A program made the translations under genes and the position numbers. This document shows positions 1 to 14,100 of a stretch of 64,000 nt of DNA, piece by piece (position 1 is the first letter of the stretch; the number at the start of each line of letters is the position of its first letter). The stretch is from the NCBI GenBank assembly GCA_013396525.1, contig VWYX01000878.1, positions 285,864 through 349,863 of the forward strand. The letters are read 5' to 3'. The notes under the pieces were generated by a model. The model did not search any database and was not told the DNA's origin. It saw only the letters and a program-made list of their open reading frames with translations. This DNA is from Chaetorhynchus papuensis. Taxonomy: Eukaryota > Chordata > Aves > Passeriformes > Rhipiduridae.

Positions 1-409
1 ATAATTCTGATTATCAAAATAGCAAAGCAACAACTGCTCATCGTTTTTCTATTCTATTACTCTGGACTGTTTCACTGCTTGCAGATTTCTAAAACATGCA
101 ACCTTTCTGACTAGGATGCTCCATTGTTTAAGCCTGTATTTCCCATACATTTTTAACATCTTCCAGTTTACACTCACCAAATTTTGAATTTGAGATAATG
201 TTCATACACATAGAAGTGAACATAAATGTAGCTTTTAGAAAGTGAAATCCCAGTCTGCATTCAAGTTTTCAAATTACCGCGTATTTTCACCGTCAATTAC
301 ATCAAAATAGGCCATGAGGGATAAAACACTGGAGGGATGCCCTGGAAAATGCTACCATAATCCCAAGCCATTGACTTGCCATTTTAAGATCTCATTGCAC
401 TTTTGGCAG

Positions 410-470
410 AGGCACAAGAACGAGAACAAGAACAAGGTAGAGAACAAGGCACAGAACAGGGCAGGAAAGC
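410..470. repeat. Imperfect purine-rich GAACAAG repeat
   Basis: Successive units of the form GAACAAG, with variants CACAAGAAC, GAGAACAAG and CACAGAACAG, occupy about 60 bases. It is a degenerate short tandem repeat with no visible function. Confidence 0.5.
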
Positions 471-2341
471 AAGCTCTGCAGTTTTACAACAAGTTCCTTG
501 GTAGCAGCCTCTGCAGAAGGGAAGTGCAGGCTCCCAACAGCACAGGGAGAAATGTACGGAAGCAGGCAGCTACTGCAGCTTACTGCTGTGCTGAGTAAAA
601 CAGAAGGTGGGATCTTCAGGCAGTGCTGCAGGAGATATTAAATTACAGTAAGCTATATGTCTCCTGCTACTTGAGCCAAGGAAGTGGTGAGATTAACAAC
701 TTGAAATTCCTCTCCAGCCTGCATTATATTCACTCCTGAGAACAATGTAACCATTCTAAACATGCAGTGCAGCATGGTGCACGTACACTTGCTCCTTTCA
801 GCATATTTCATTAGATGACAGGTCTTGAAACCAGCCTCATCCTCTGTGGTCCTGGGTGTGTTGATTCTTCTAAAATCATCCAATTTTTGCACCTGTTCCT
901 TCACTGAAGGCAAAGGGTGAACATTGCTGGCCACATGCTACAAAGATTCAGTGAGGGTGGTACTTGTCCAAAAGCCACATAATATACCTGTATCCTCCCA
1001 TCCTTCCCCTATATCTGAAAAAAAGTCCTGAAATTATTCACATAATTTAGGATTTATTCCCTACAATTTGTTTTAGATTTGGGAAAAACTGCTAGAGAGC
1101 AGCCAGCTATGCTCACTCAACCCAAAGACTTGACACGCACTTTTAAAATAAGTCTGAAGAAATTCTGTCCCAACCTCTTGCTCTAGAGAACTGGCATTTT
1201 CAAAACACAGACCATGTTCTGTGCAAGAATCTTTTGTCAGTAACTCCTACACTAATTGATAAACATAAAAAAGGGAAAATAAAGATTTACAGACACGTGT
1301 GGTTGATTGTTGTATCTAGAAACCATTTTAGCCCCTAGTGATAATGTGATTCAATGTGAGTGATTCTAGTCCATCTCTGTTCCAGGCAGTGAAAACAAAC
1401 AAATAAAAAAGTTTGGGACAACAGGAGTATTTTAAAAAGTAGGAATTCAGCCTCAAACTTACAGGCTTTACATTTAATTTGCACGGAATACTTATTTTAT
1501 TTTTATATCAACAAAAGAGTGTTTCTTTAAAATCACATTGTCTCATCCAGCCATCTGTTACTCGTAGCCAAAATTACAATTTGAACAATTTGCTGGTAAT
1601 TTATTTTAGCACAGTATGAAACATTATCATATTTATTGTTATTTAAAAAGTTATTTTTTCCCACCAGACAGAAGTAGGTTCATTAAAAATATCAACTACA
1701 TACTTTATAATATCTATTTTTATCTTGGACAAGGGGATGACTCTGAAAGCTGCTGGGGGCAAAGGATTATAAAAGCACAACCAAGCTCCTGGGAGAGTAC
1801 TGGAAATAGTTTTGCAATGTCCATGGAAGATATATATCAACACTACTCTTACAGGGCTTAGTCAAAAGAACACAAGTCGAAAGAAGCTTAAGCAGGAACA
1901 GATGTTTCCCTTCACACCAGGCTGTTTAAAATAGAGTATATGCTATTTTTTACCATCTCTTGTTATATATACACTTAGAAAATGTTAACAAAATGCACTT
2001 TAATAAATATTATCACAGCAGATTATAAACAGCTGAACTATTGATGTTGAGTTTCAAGTTCTGCTTCATGACCACATCTACTGCTAATATCCAAATACTT
2101 AAAAAATAAAATAGGGGCTCTGTTTGTACTGAAAACATGCAGAAAACAAAGCTGTCAGCTAAGTGCTCAGCAATGGTTTTCATTACAATGCACTAAAGAA
2201 ATAATGTTGTACTGCTCCTTTGCAAATACCCTGGAGAGTGAAGGTTTTGTGGTGGGATTTTTTTGGGTTTGTTTTAAGGATGGAAATGATTTTAGAAGAG
2301 ATTGAGATCACATCTAGGTAAATAATCCTAGGTAATAAACA

Positions 2342-2393
2342 AGACTCTAGAAGAGTTGAGTCTAGAAAAGTCTAGAGAAGACTCTATTTCTAG
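2342..2393. repeat. Cluster of direct and inverted AGACTCTA / TCTAGA words
   Basis: AGACTCTA occurs at 2342-2349 and again at 2379-2386. GTCTAGA occurs at 2360-2366 and 2370-2376. AGACTC at 2342-2347 is the inverse of GAGTCT at 2358-2363. The dense arrangement could fold locally, but no known element is recognised. Confidence 0.5.
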
Positions 2394-5300
2394 CCACAGA
2401 AATAAATCTGAACTGCTTGTTTATTTGAAGAACAAACCTCTGAGCAGTATTAAAGACTCAATTTTTTCTCCCTTTCTCTTTTACTGCCACCTGCTCTGAC
2501 TGCACACCCTGCAGGAAACTTCGGAACAGACCAGCTAAAACATCTGTAAAATAAAGAATAATGCTTAGGATTACAATAACCATCTAAGGACCCCTGGCAC
2601 CAACAAAGCAAACACAGACTTCAAAAAAGAGATCCCTGTAAGACTGCAGCAACCAAGTCAAGAAATCCACCAACACACTGGAGTTCTTCAGAACACATAA
2701 GCTGCATCCCTTTGTTCCTTCTAAAAAATACATCTCAATGTAAAGATTAAGAGATGAAGAATAAGTAATGAAAGGGACAAGAATATGAGAAATGCTGGAA
2801 GAGCTATATAAACCTCAGTATTTTTCTTAGCTATTATAAGGAAAAAATTATAATACCAGTAATTTTCGCATTCATTATTTCCTAGGAAATTGCAGATTTT
2901 TGTCTTCCTGCTTGTGCTGTTAACAAACAAAAATAGTAATACAAATATGTATTATTATGGAGACATTGATATGTTTCTCATCTTCCACATCTTCTTGCCA
3001 TTTCATAATTAGATGCTGAAGAGAGTCTAAAAACTCAGAAGCTGAGAGTTCAAAACCATTTCATATTGCTTTCACACAAAATATGGGTATGTGAAGCCCC
3101 TTCTTTTGATCACACAAAACAAGTGTTCATTCTGATGTGAGCAAATATGCAGAAAATAAGAGCAACAATCCCTTGACTAGAATCATCTATGAAAAAGATC
3201 TTAAAAGCTCTTGAAAATTCCTGTAGGTATTTAGCTGTTATTTTAGAGGAGAAAAAGAAGTCCTCCTAAACATTTCAACTCTGCTTCTATCTTGCAACTT
3301 AAAAGAAGCTGGAGAATTAACGTGTCTTTTAAGAACAACACTAACACAAAAATTCTTCACCAATTAGAACTGTAGCACAGATGACTCTCCAGAAAACAAA
3401 GTGCATGAACTAAGAGCAGTAATTCTGAAAACTCCGAAACAACTACAGATCAATGGAGGGGGAAAAAATCAAGACAGCAGGAAAAGAAGGATCTCAGTAT
3501 TTTAATTAAATCACCAAAGCAGAGACACATGCAGTGAGAGTGACCTGTGGTTGTTTGGGGGGCGTAGCAGCTCCTTATCCAACCACTGAGCCAGTCTCCT
3601 GCCTGAGGTTCCCTCCAAGGGAGCGAGGGCTCATGATGGGCATGAGGATCAAACTGCTCCAAGAAACGTCTCACCCTTCAGGAGCACACTGAATTCAACT
3701 ACAGCTCAGCAATGTGGATTCATTTCCAGTGCATAAACTAACTCTTGAAACATACTCGTACCTCATGCCAGTCTAATTCCTGATAACATTTACTTTTCCA
3801 TAAAACTGTCAAGAGGGCTCAAATACAGTAGATCCCTTCAGCAATGCAGGGTGCAAGTTCTTCACACGTGTGTTAGTATAGTACAGCCTTTCTTTCTAAA
3901 CAGTGCAATTCTCTACTCGACTTGCCTTTTTACCAGAGAGGACTGGGGGTCACTCTTTCAGAGGCCAACTCTAGATCAAGTACATGGGCGGCAGCACCCT
4001 TGCAATGTATTTTGTTGGCAGATTTCTCCCTGGGATCCCACTCACTCACATCTGAGAGTTACCATTGCTTCCATGGCCCAGCAATGCTATTACTAGGCAA
4101 TAAAATAGATGTCAAGAAACTTACTGGCAATGTCACTGCATCTGCAGGAGTCAAGATTATTTGTAGGATGCTCTGGACTACAGAAGTTGTTCCGAGGATC
4201 AGTTAAGGGAGTGTCACATTACTGGCAGCTTTGGAGCCAGTGCTAATGATTTGTACTCACTGAACTTGACCAAGACAAGAGGGAGGAACATCAATGAGCA
4301 GATTTGACAGACACTGTCTCATCCAGCAGATTTCACGGCACAATAAGCACTACAAAGGGGTTTCACGATGGCAGTCCTGTTAAAAGTGGAACGAGTTCAC
4401 CTCTGAAAATGCAAAACCAATTATTCATCTCTACTGCCTTAGGTTTGCTGGAAGAAATTAAGACTCATTTCTGAAGCACGTAAGGAGAGACCAGCAGGGA
4501 GAGATCCATGTCTAGCCAAAAACACAAAAGGAAGATGCCTGCATTTGGATTTCAGTTAAGCTGCACCATTTTTAAACCATGCTTTTCTATGCTTATCATA
4601 CATCCTACTTCCCCAGAGAAGGATAATGAGTCCACAGAGACAAGAAACATGAATCCTCCAATGGTGTCACACTAAAAATAATATACCATACAAGAATTCC
4701 CTCTGACGGTGCATTATTAAGGAGATAACCAAGAATCCAAAGATGTGCTTCCTAAATTTTAAGAAGTCAAAACTGGAGAGACATGGTACAGAAAGAATCC
4801 TCTATTTCCTAACCTGTCACCAACACCACAAAGATGTGAATATAACAGTAAAAACCTTCTGCCTGAGACAGTTCTAGGGCATGTACCTCAGACTGATATG
4901 GAAAAGAGAGGTCATGAGAAACAAATCTGACATTTGTATATGACTGTGTATCCAAAATAAATCATTACTTGGGATGTCAGCCTAGCTCCTCCTTCCCTTA
5001 CTTGTCTCCATAGACTCCAGATAACACTCTCAGATGAAAAATTTGTTAACAGGATACACAGAAACAAAAAGCAACTAAAGAAGTAATTAAAAGCTACCGT
5101 ATTTGACATGAGACACAAGTCAAAATATTACAAAATATGGTATCTTATAAGTAACATCTCCACTTTCAACAACTTCAGAATGATCTGAGCCACAGTGATC
5201 AAAAGTTCAGAAGTTAGCTTTGCTTATTAAAAAGCAGATGAGCAAATCTTTAATCTCTGTTTTGTCTGAGAGCTAAAGACAGAAGTGTTAATACCAGTAC

Positions 5301-8053
5301 AGCAGTACAGTATATACACAACAGTTTAGTTCCTTCTTTCATTGCCCACAAATTATGTATCAAAGACACCATGGGACTGTTTGAGCTCTTTAGGACAGGT
5401 TAAGCATCACTAGATCCACATGGATATTAAAGAACAAACACAGTGTGTGGATGTTGACATGATTTTAAATTACAGGAAGAGTGTATTTTATGCAACATCA
5501 TGTCCCCAATACTTAAATGTTCCCTGTCTTGCCATAGCCAGACACCGTGGCAGAAAAGTAGCAAAGAGAGAGTGGAGAACTGGGACAAAGTCCAGCAACA
5601 CAAAAGAATCTCAGCACAAAACAAAGGTTTGACCAGAGGGTCTTATTTGGCATTTTTTCAATGTTTTTTAGTCAACATTGTACTGAGGCACTTCGTTTCA
5701 GGGAGCAAGAAGCATTCTCCAGGTGAAATAACCTCCTTGCTTCCATCGCATTACTCTCACTCATTTATATAGAGTTACAGAAGAAAAAAGCACATATTAC
5801 CTATGCTGTATGCCACTGCCAAATTGTATTATGTTTGCAGAAGGAAGAAGTTAATATTCCATATGATGCACATTTTCAATGCGACAAAATGTCAATCCAG
5901 AAAAGTTATTAAAATTCCATCCTTGTTCAAACTCAAGGTAAGTAATACTCGCTCAGCAGTCCACAATAAAATTAATAAAATTAATTTTCTCAAGGTATAG
6001 GAATTTTTTTTTTAGTAAGCTCAGGGTGGAATTTTGACTCTTATTCTGTTTTGAAAATATGGCTATTCTATTTGGTTTGGGTTTTTTAAATACAGTAATT
6101 TGCAATACAGTAAGATGGTAAACCTGTGCTAAAAGCCTCTGTTATGAAAAGCTTATGAAAAGATAAAGGATTTGCCTATTCAATTAAAACATTCTATTAA
6201 CTTCAATTGTATTCTACAGTTGGACAAGAATTATAAGGCTGTTCATTTTTTAAAGAAAGGAATTGCCTTCTCTAACAGCTTTTTGTTACTACTTTGCTTG
6301 AAGAACATCCTTTATTTTTCCATTTATTCTGTTTGTAAACATCTGGTTTATCTGCCCTTAAAAGCAATGGATATTTTTGTTCCTCAGACAAATTAGTTAA
6401 TACGACAATTAATTCCTACTCCCAAACAAGTCTTGTTTCCCGAGTTAGATTTACATAAAATGTTGAGACTTTCACAATGTGTTTAATCAGATATAGTGAC
6501 ACAGCATGCACTTGACAGCAACAGCTTCAAAGAACTTCAAATTTCTCTACATCAAATAACATCTGAGGATGAGCGACATACTCAACCTACAGAAAAACAG
6601 TAAATATATATTCTAGCTATTAAAATTTAAATTATCATCTTTCAAAAAGGCATCTTCATAACCCCGTAATCAAATGGCTTCTATCAACAGAAACATTTCC
6701 ATGTCTAGAAAAGCACTATAAAGAGTCTGAGAATCGGATATTTATGGAAATAAGATGACTCCTGGATTGTCATTTTGTTTTCATGTTATCCACACTCCTT
6801 CTGAAGTTACAAATGCAAAGAAATTTTCTGTTTCAGTGATGCACAATTTTGCTACCAGTTGTGACAGTTATGCTTATATTTCTCCTCTTACTCAAAGAAC
6901 TGAAGAACAAAATCAAACATGTTGAAACTGGTACACAGTAACTACACCAGTTTTGCCTAAGTGTGAATATACTGAAATAATCCAAGATAACATCAGAATA
7001 GTAGTGCAATAACATAGTTCAACCTAAAACAAAATTTGGGCTCAAATTTTTGAATATTATTATGTGTTCAGAAAACTTCAGTTGTTCTGATACCAAAATC
7101 TATGTATCTTTTTAGTATTGGATAGTTACAGCTGCATTCTTTTTAATCCAGTTCTTAAAATTCACAGTAAAACGGAAAGACTGAAGATGAGTGTACTCTG
7201 TCACGAAGAGTCCCCATCAAGCTCATAAAGCCTGTGCTGAAGTTTATTCTAAAAATTTTCCAAACTATTATCACTGCAAATGGACTAAAGCTAGGGGAGT
7301 ATGCCTACTCACACCCTGTGGCTAAATAAATACACTACTCAGTGCTAGTTTATATAACATGCAACAGGACACAACAGATGCTGCAGAATTTGAAACAAGC
7401 ACAGTCTGAATCTGTTTTCACTAAAATGGACATAACCTGCTAATTTCCAGTCTGGCAGAATATTACAGTGTCAAAAATAATTTTAAAAAGAAGGCAATAA
7501 ATAAATGCTTGCAGTGTTCTCTTCAAATTTCCCAGTACAGATAATACTTAATTGAAAGCAACATTATTCTGGTTCACAAAAGTATTTAGGTTACCAGTAC
7601 CAACTCTATCAGATAAACATCATGTGACACTGAAACAAAACTTAAATAATCTGGGGGTTTCCGTGGAGGTAAAAGGCCTTTTAGGTAAAGTACTATTCAA
7701 TAGGATATGTGGACACTGAAACGGAAACTATATATATTGTTTCAACATAAAATGTTGCACATTATAGGACCATGTTCTACACTGGTATTATCGGTGGGAG
7801 GTCATTCTCCTGTGACATTACAAATAATTTTCTAGTAATAGTATGATCAAACTTGTTTCTGTCAAGAAGTACAACTGCTGTTCAGATACTTAAAATTACA
7901 AAACACCAAATTCTAGTGCAGTATTTCAGCTGGTCAAAGTGATACATATCCTTACTGCCAAACTGACAGAACTAGAAACAGTAATTAAAGTGCAAATAAA
8001 AGCATACTGTGTTTTGGGGTTTGTGCCCCTACCCCTCTTTTCTTTTTACTCAC

Positions 8054-8162
8054 TTTCTTAATAAAATCAGGGATCTCCTTTTTCTCTGAAAGGTGGTTTA
8101 AAGATGAGCAGCATTCTACCTCCAAGACATATCCTTCACTATTGACATCACCTTTTGAAGAC
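8054..8162 (-). CDS. RFTN1: RFTN1 coding exon 4
   Basis: This 109-nt internal exon has no start codon and is too short for simple ORF calling. On the minus strand a pyrimidine-rich tract ending TTTAG precedes it. Its first G completes an AGG (Arg) codon split with exon 3. Thirty-six codons follow, ending at Lys-Lys directly before a GTGAGT donor. The peptide runs SSKGDVNSEGYVLEVECCSS, then a Leu-Asn-His turn, then KEIPDFIKK. It matches the raftlin region that in mammals contains NEGYILEL, a CCSSL motif and a PEFIKK end (family knowledge). The exon covers about residues 112-147 and ends in phase 0. No stop or indel disturbs it. The next exon lies outside the window. Confidence 0.92.
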
Positions 8163-11100
8163 CTAAAGAGGCAGACAGAAAAGAAAATCAGTTTCTGTTG
8201 TTACAAGTGGATACCCAGATATTCCATTTATAAGTCTTTCTCCTGGAGAGCTAAACTTCAGACAAAACTTTGATTCCAAAACATCCCCTGCACCGAGCTC
8301 AACACAGTTCTGACAAGTGGCAGCTACAGTACCCCACCCACTTGCTAGGGGAGCAAACCACACCAATGACAGCAGATGGTGGGATGCTTCAGGGACTTCC
8401 AGATTTCTTTTTCTGTCCAAGGAACACTTTGGCAGCTTGGCATCTGGGGCCAACACCAAGGAGATGCATGGGTGATATAACTCAGAATATTCAAAAAGAA
8501 GGTTCCAATGCAATGGTCTGACAGATGCTCTGGGCCCCCCAGGGCAGCCTGATATAACACGCGTTTCACAGACAGCAGTTAAAAGAAACCCCTTCTCTTA
8601 TCTTGAACCATTCCAAGTCAACATCTAAAAATCAGGGTCTGATCAAAATAGTTTAACCTTCAGTCTTACCTTATTTAGTTTTGAGAAATTTAAAGCTGTC
8701 CCTGAAGTCCCTTCTCTTTCAGAAGAGACTAACTTCTAAAATAATTCAAAGCAAATATGCCATACGTATTTGCTGAACAAATCAGCACCGTGGACACAGG
8801 TATTCGTCAAAATATGCCAAGGGAACGCCTGGAAATTATATTGAATGATCTTCAGGCACAGTCTGCAGGCATGCACTGTAAAGCAGTGCTACTGAAGCAG
8901 TTTTCATCTCCTCCAGACTCCCATGAAAGGAAACTGACACACCTGATCAACACAGGATATCCAGACAATCACTCATTTTCTCAGTTTTTCAGGAGAACAC
9001 ATGGAAGAACATTCAGAATAAATGCTAGCCTGTAATTCTTGAGGTTAGTGACAAAGCAGTTATCTAACACTTCAGGGAGAATCAAAAGATCGGGTTCCAA
9101 GTGAAGAACTAATCCTGGCCAGCAGTTGTTTGATGCCTGGGTACCAACAGGACAGGAAGAAAGACACCCAAGTTTGAACTGGGAGTGCTGAGGAAGCAAC
9201 AAAACAGCAAAACAGGGGCTTGGCAGGTTTGCCATGTTTGCAAAAGCAAGCCTGTGCAAAAGGCCTGTTCTGGGGACAGGGACTGTGTGACACGTAGATC
9301 ACGCTTCAGCTACAGATGGTCCCAGGGGCTTTCCCGAGACATGAACAGCTCCCCGCAGCCATGCGATGCGTGGGCTGCTGACTGCAAACTGGCAGTGTTT
9401 CCTAGGCAATACTGCAGACATTGCTATATTTGATCCTCCCACCTTCACACAGGCTGCACTCTCACTTCACTTCTCTTATCTCGCTTATACCTGAGCAGGC
9501 GGTAGCAGACTGCGCATTGTTTGGTAACACTGAAGTCCTTTCCCTATTTGTTTCTCCCCTCTTTTCTAGGTTCTTCTTATAACCTGCGCTTCCATTCTCT
9601 ACTTCATTCTGGACAAAAATTTTAACAAAGCATTGGTATTCATGAAAATTCTCCAAACATCTTTATAGAATTTACACAAGTCATTACTGGGGGACTAACA
9701 GTATTTCACCACTACTCCTCTGCAACAGGCACATGTAAATTAATTTAAGCAGCAAGAAGAACTTTGTCAAGAAAATAAAAAATCATTTTGAGAGGGACAA
9801 CACGTGTACTGCAGACAACAATTTTTGCTGTTCTGAAGTCCTGGATAAGAAAATCTATTCTATGCACATTTTCTGCAACAAATAAACTCAAGAACATAAA
9901 AATAAACTTTAGAAAGTCTCCCTGCAAGCGTACTTACAACTATACCTACTTCTTTTACTTTTTTTTTTTTTTTTTTTTAAATCTGAATATGACTAACAGG
10001 AAAAGTAGCCCTGATGTTATCTAGCCACATTCCAGACAGAAAAAATATGAACTAGGGCTCTCTAATGCTCACGTGATCAACAAACCATCAAAACTGCCAC
10101 TCAATATTGCAAAGTCAAGTCCATACAACACCAAGTGGAGCAAATAAAACTCTCCAGTGCTTTGGCTGTTGTATAACTACAAACCAGAAGTGTGTTACCA
10201 GGAACAGGCAGCAAGCAATCAAACCCTTTTTAGACAACCAGTCCCATTTTAAGGGGTCAACTGCAAAGCTCTACAAATGCAAGAAACAAACGTGCACTAC
10301 TTCCCCTGCTGGGATAACCCACTGTACTCATCGCAGCTCCCTTCCAGCCCAGCTGAGGAAGCCACTCCCCTCCCAGAGACTGTAAAATACTACAGCTCAA
10401 ATTCAAAGTTAAGATATCAAATCCCGGAAATTAAGTATGTGTCATGCTATTTCTGTGCCCACTCATTTGGCAAAGGTTGTTCGTAACTCTAGCACTGCTG
10501 TGACCCACATGAAAACTTACTATTCTAATTATTCTGAAAGAAGAAGAAAGACTGTATTTTAATGTTTAAATCCCCTGGCTCTCTGAAAAAATAAATCCTT
10601 TTCAACCTATATTGGTGAGGTTATAGACAGGTGTAAGGAAGAGAGAAGCTTGCATTGAACCACTCTCTCCTAATTCCTCTCCTTCCCCTGAACAGCTCCC
10701 CAAGCTCTGGTTTTGTGCAATTTTTTGAGAACCTGCTTCCAACCTCTTTGAAAGGAGTTAAGAGTTATGTGAGATACAGATTATATCCATGATTATTACT
10801 ACAGCTGCCTAAAATGTCCTGTTTCACTCCTTTAAGAAGCACTTACTTTAAAATACACTTGCTGCTTGGAAATATTTAATTGCAGACATTGAATTCCTTC
10901 TCTAAGAGTTTGGGGGCTACCTTTGCACTAGGACTCATGAAAGAAATGGCATCCAATACGATTGCACTCTGTTAAGCACATTATTTTACAGAACACACTT
11001 AACAGATCCTACTAAAGGCCATAAAATCCTTAGTTAAAATCTTCCAACAGAAGGACTCTATATTTCCAAGAAGTATTTTTCCATGCTCTCAGGTAAATTA

Positions 11101-14100
11101 TGTCCATATATGTTAAAAGAAAATCTTTGTCTACACTGGTAGTTTCCACCTTTTTAGGAAAATTTTAGAAGCCTTTTATTCTGTCAAAAACAAACAAACA
11201 GAACAAGAGCCATAGCTTTTCAGATGAAAATAATAAATAGCTGTGGATGTCACAGACCACAAAAATAATTTTCTGAGCAAACCTAGGTGGGCAAGAAATT
11301 GTTTCCAGTCTCTATGCAATAAACAATGCGTTTCATACATGTATCACAAAGTATTTCATAAATATCACAGAAGTCTCTCATTAAACTCTTAGAATATTAT
11401 TAATATAGCCATAGAGAAGTAGATAATTATAGGTACAGGTAAATTTTGTATGAACAGAAATTAATATGCTTTTACTTTTATTAATTTAATGGGACTACTT
11501 TTAGGACCACTTTCATTAGAAACTATGAAATAGGACCCCCACAAAATGTACATCTATCAAGGTCCCAGAAGCGAGAGAAAAAATCCAAAGAGCACTGTTC
11601 TGTGCACGTGCATTCCTCTGCTCTCTTCTGAAAAAGGACTGATGTCAATCGTGAGAAATAACCCAATAATCCATACTCTGGAGTCTCTTACCAGTTTTAT
11701 AGCACAGGATGTTACTGAGAGTCCAACATATAAAATATTTTAAAATTAAAGCAATGGTTTTATGTAAAGTTGATTTTCACTTTCCCATCATAAAATATTT
11801 CTCAACAAAAACCAGAAGAGAAAGAGAAATGCTGAGATCAGTTCAGTCAAAAAAATGTGTAAGCTCCAGCAGTTCTAAAGATCTTCCTTTTCTTCTGGAT
11901 GCACAGTCAGCAACTTTTCCTTTTCTTTTTGTCCTCCTAAGTTGGAAAACTGAATCTTCCTTCACTGCCTGCAAACATTTGGGAGTTTTGTATCACCTTT
12001 ATTCCTCTGATAAAAAAAATCACTGGGTTAATTAAAAAAGGTCCAAGCCTGAAAGAAGCATTCCTGGATACACTAATGCTGCACCCTTCCTGAGAGCCAG
12101 GATGAACCGGAGAAGCTGCTACATCCGGACTCATTACAACACCCTGTACTCACCGTAACACACTGTGGGATGGATACCAGAGAGGGAACAGAAGGGACAG
12201 ACACACTGAACAATGCCAGCACCTCCCCTGCAGTGAGGAAGGGCAGCCTCCTGCCTCCCACCCCAGGAGAGAACAACCACTGGTTGGCCATGGAGATCGA
12301 CAGAAAACTTCATTGCAACTTATACACGCCGGGCTTTCATTTGTTTTTCTTCCTTTGTTATACATCTCACTGTTTATCTTGAACAATTTTCCTGAAGAAG
12401 GATTTTTCTGTCACTGTAGGTACCCTCAGTGCCCACCATGGACAACCTTAACCATGGGATGGCAAAGAGTTGAGGTGGAATTTCAGTCTACCTGATGCTG
12501 AGCAGAGGGACAGCATTCACATGCCTGGTGGGGTGGGGGTAGAGGGTATCCTCAAATTTACCAATATGGAAAAGGCTCAGGACCACAGACTTTCAAAAAG
12601 TGTCATCCTGAACCCTAAACTGGGCTTCTAGAGCCACTAAACAAGATGATTATACATAGAATAAGTAAGATTTTAACTTATAATTGGAAGTTCACTGGCC
12701 AAAAATATGTTACGATGGTTGTTTCAGTAGGTTGTCATTTCCTGCACAGCTGTTTGCTGTTAAGCACCATGTCATGGTAGAAAAACCATAACCAGCTGTG
12801 GAGAACCAGTAACTTACACAGTAACTATTAAAGCTGACAATTTGGTGTCTGTTACAAACTGGATTTCCAATCCTTTTCAGATACAAGAAGGAATAGAGCA
12901 AGCCAACATTTGGTCCTAATCTTCCTAAAATTCCCTATGCCCATGAGTCCAGCAAGCCAAAACACACTTGTACACTGCACAGACACTCTAAAATTACCAT
13001 TTCATTAAGATGATGCTAAGAATGTAAGTGCAGTTTTGAGATTTTCCACTACACAGGAATAGCTCTACCATTCAAATAGAACTGTACATTCATAACAAAC
13101 TGGTCTACATTAGGAAAACAATAAAACCACACCAAAGTGATTAACACGAGCAGCTGGTATCTCTACAATTTCGGGTTAAAAATCCAGCAGAATGAGAGTA
13201 TCTGAAAATCAAGAACACACCATCTAAAAATCCATGTTTTATGAGGCCCAGCCACAAACCACACCATTTTTTATAAAAAATAAAAGCAGGTACATTGCAT
13301 CATAAGAGCCTCAAGTCTAACCCATGTGCCACTGTTTTAACTTTATTACCTAAACATTTTCTTTACTGTAGGAAACCTTATCACTGGAATATGTATTATT
13401 TGTTAGTTAAATTTATAAACTTTTTTAAATGACAGTATATAGAGTTTCTTGAGAACAGCTTGGGCATGTATTGATACATGGGCATCTTTAATGTGCAGTG
13501 TTTATAACTTTCAGAACACAGATGAAAGAACATTTATTTCGGGTCACTGTTAAAAGCTATTGTGAGGAAATATGTATTTCTTTGAACTTGTAACAAAAAG
13601 CTTTCAAAACTCAAACCATTGTCCTTTGAGCTAAAGGAAGATATCTGTTGACTCTTGAGTATGGAATAAATATTATCTTTTCGTTAAGTTGAAATCAGCC
13701 TGCTGAGAGCGACAACACACATTGCATTTGCACATAAACGTGTTTGATCCTAATGCTCATGAAGATAAATTCAGACATTTCTTATCTTCAAGCTTAAATC
13801 CGACATGAAAACCAAACAGACACACACATATATGCGTTTATATCCACAATAAAAATATATTGTATCAATGCAAAGTACCTACTTTCACCAAAGTGAAAAC
13901 ACTGAAGTGAAATACCAGCAAAATCAGGAAACTGTAAAAAACTTGGTTTACTATTAAACTTTTGAACTCAGTCTGTCAAATTCCTTTGCAGATAAACAGA
14001 GTTCTTGTTATCCAAGTGATGATAGTTTGCATTTTGTCAGGACTAAAAGATACAGGGAAATTACAGAAATAGAATTAAAATCATCTCATCAAGTGAATCT

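Larger units (their letters stand above)
1..8053 (-). other. RFTN1: RFTN1 intron 4, partial; no exon seen
   Basis: This is AT-rich non-coding DNA downstream of the exon 4 donor. I looked on the minus strand for raftlin exon 5, which in mammals continues with a conserved stretch around a VIPQYH motif, and did not find it. The only structures noted are a purine-rich imperfect GAACAAG-type repeat near 410-470 and a cluster of TCTAGA/AGACTC words near 2342-2393. The listed open frames here, including those at 3450-3674 and 3922-4206, resemble no protein I recognise. No young transposon is evident. Confidence 0.75.

Noticed and set aside
1..8053. Search for RFTN1 exon 5
   Set aside because: No minus-strand sequence encoding the expected conserved VIPQYH-type motif was found, so exon 5 is taken to lie left of the window.
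12073..12386. Possible minus-strand exon ending at a GTGAGT near 12145
   Set aside because: The donor-like hexamer is good, but the upstream frame is unrelated to raftlin, and exons 3 and 4 join in phase without it.
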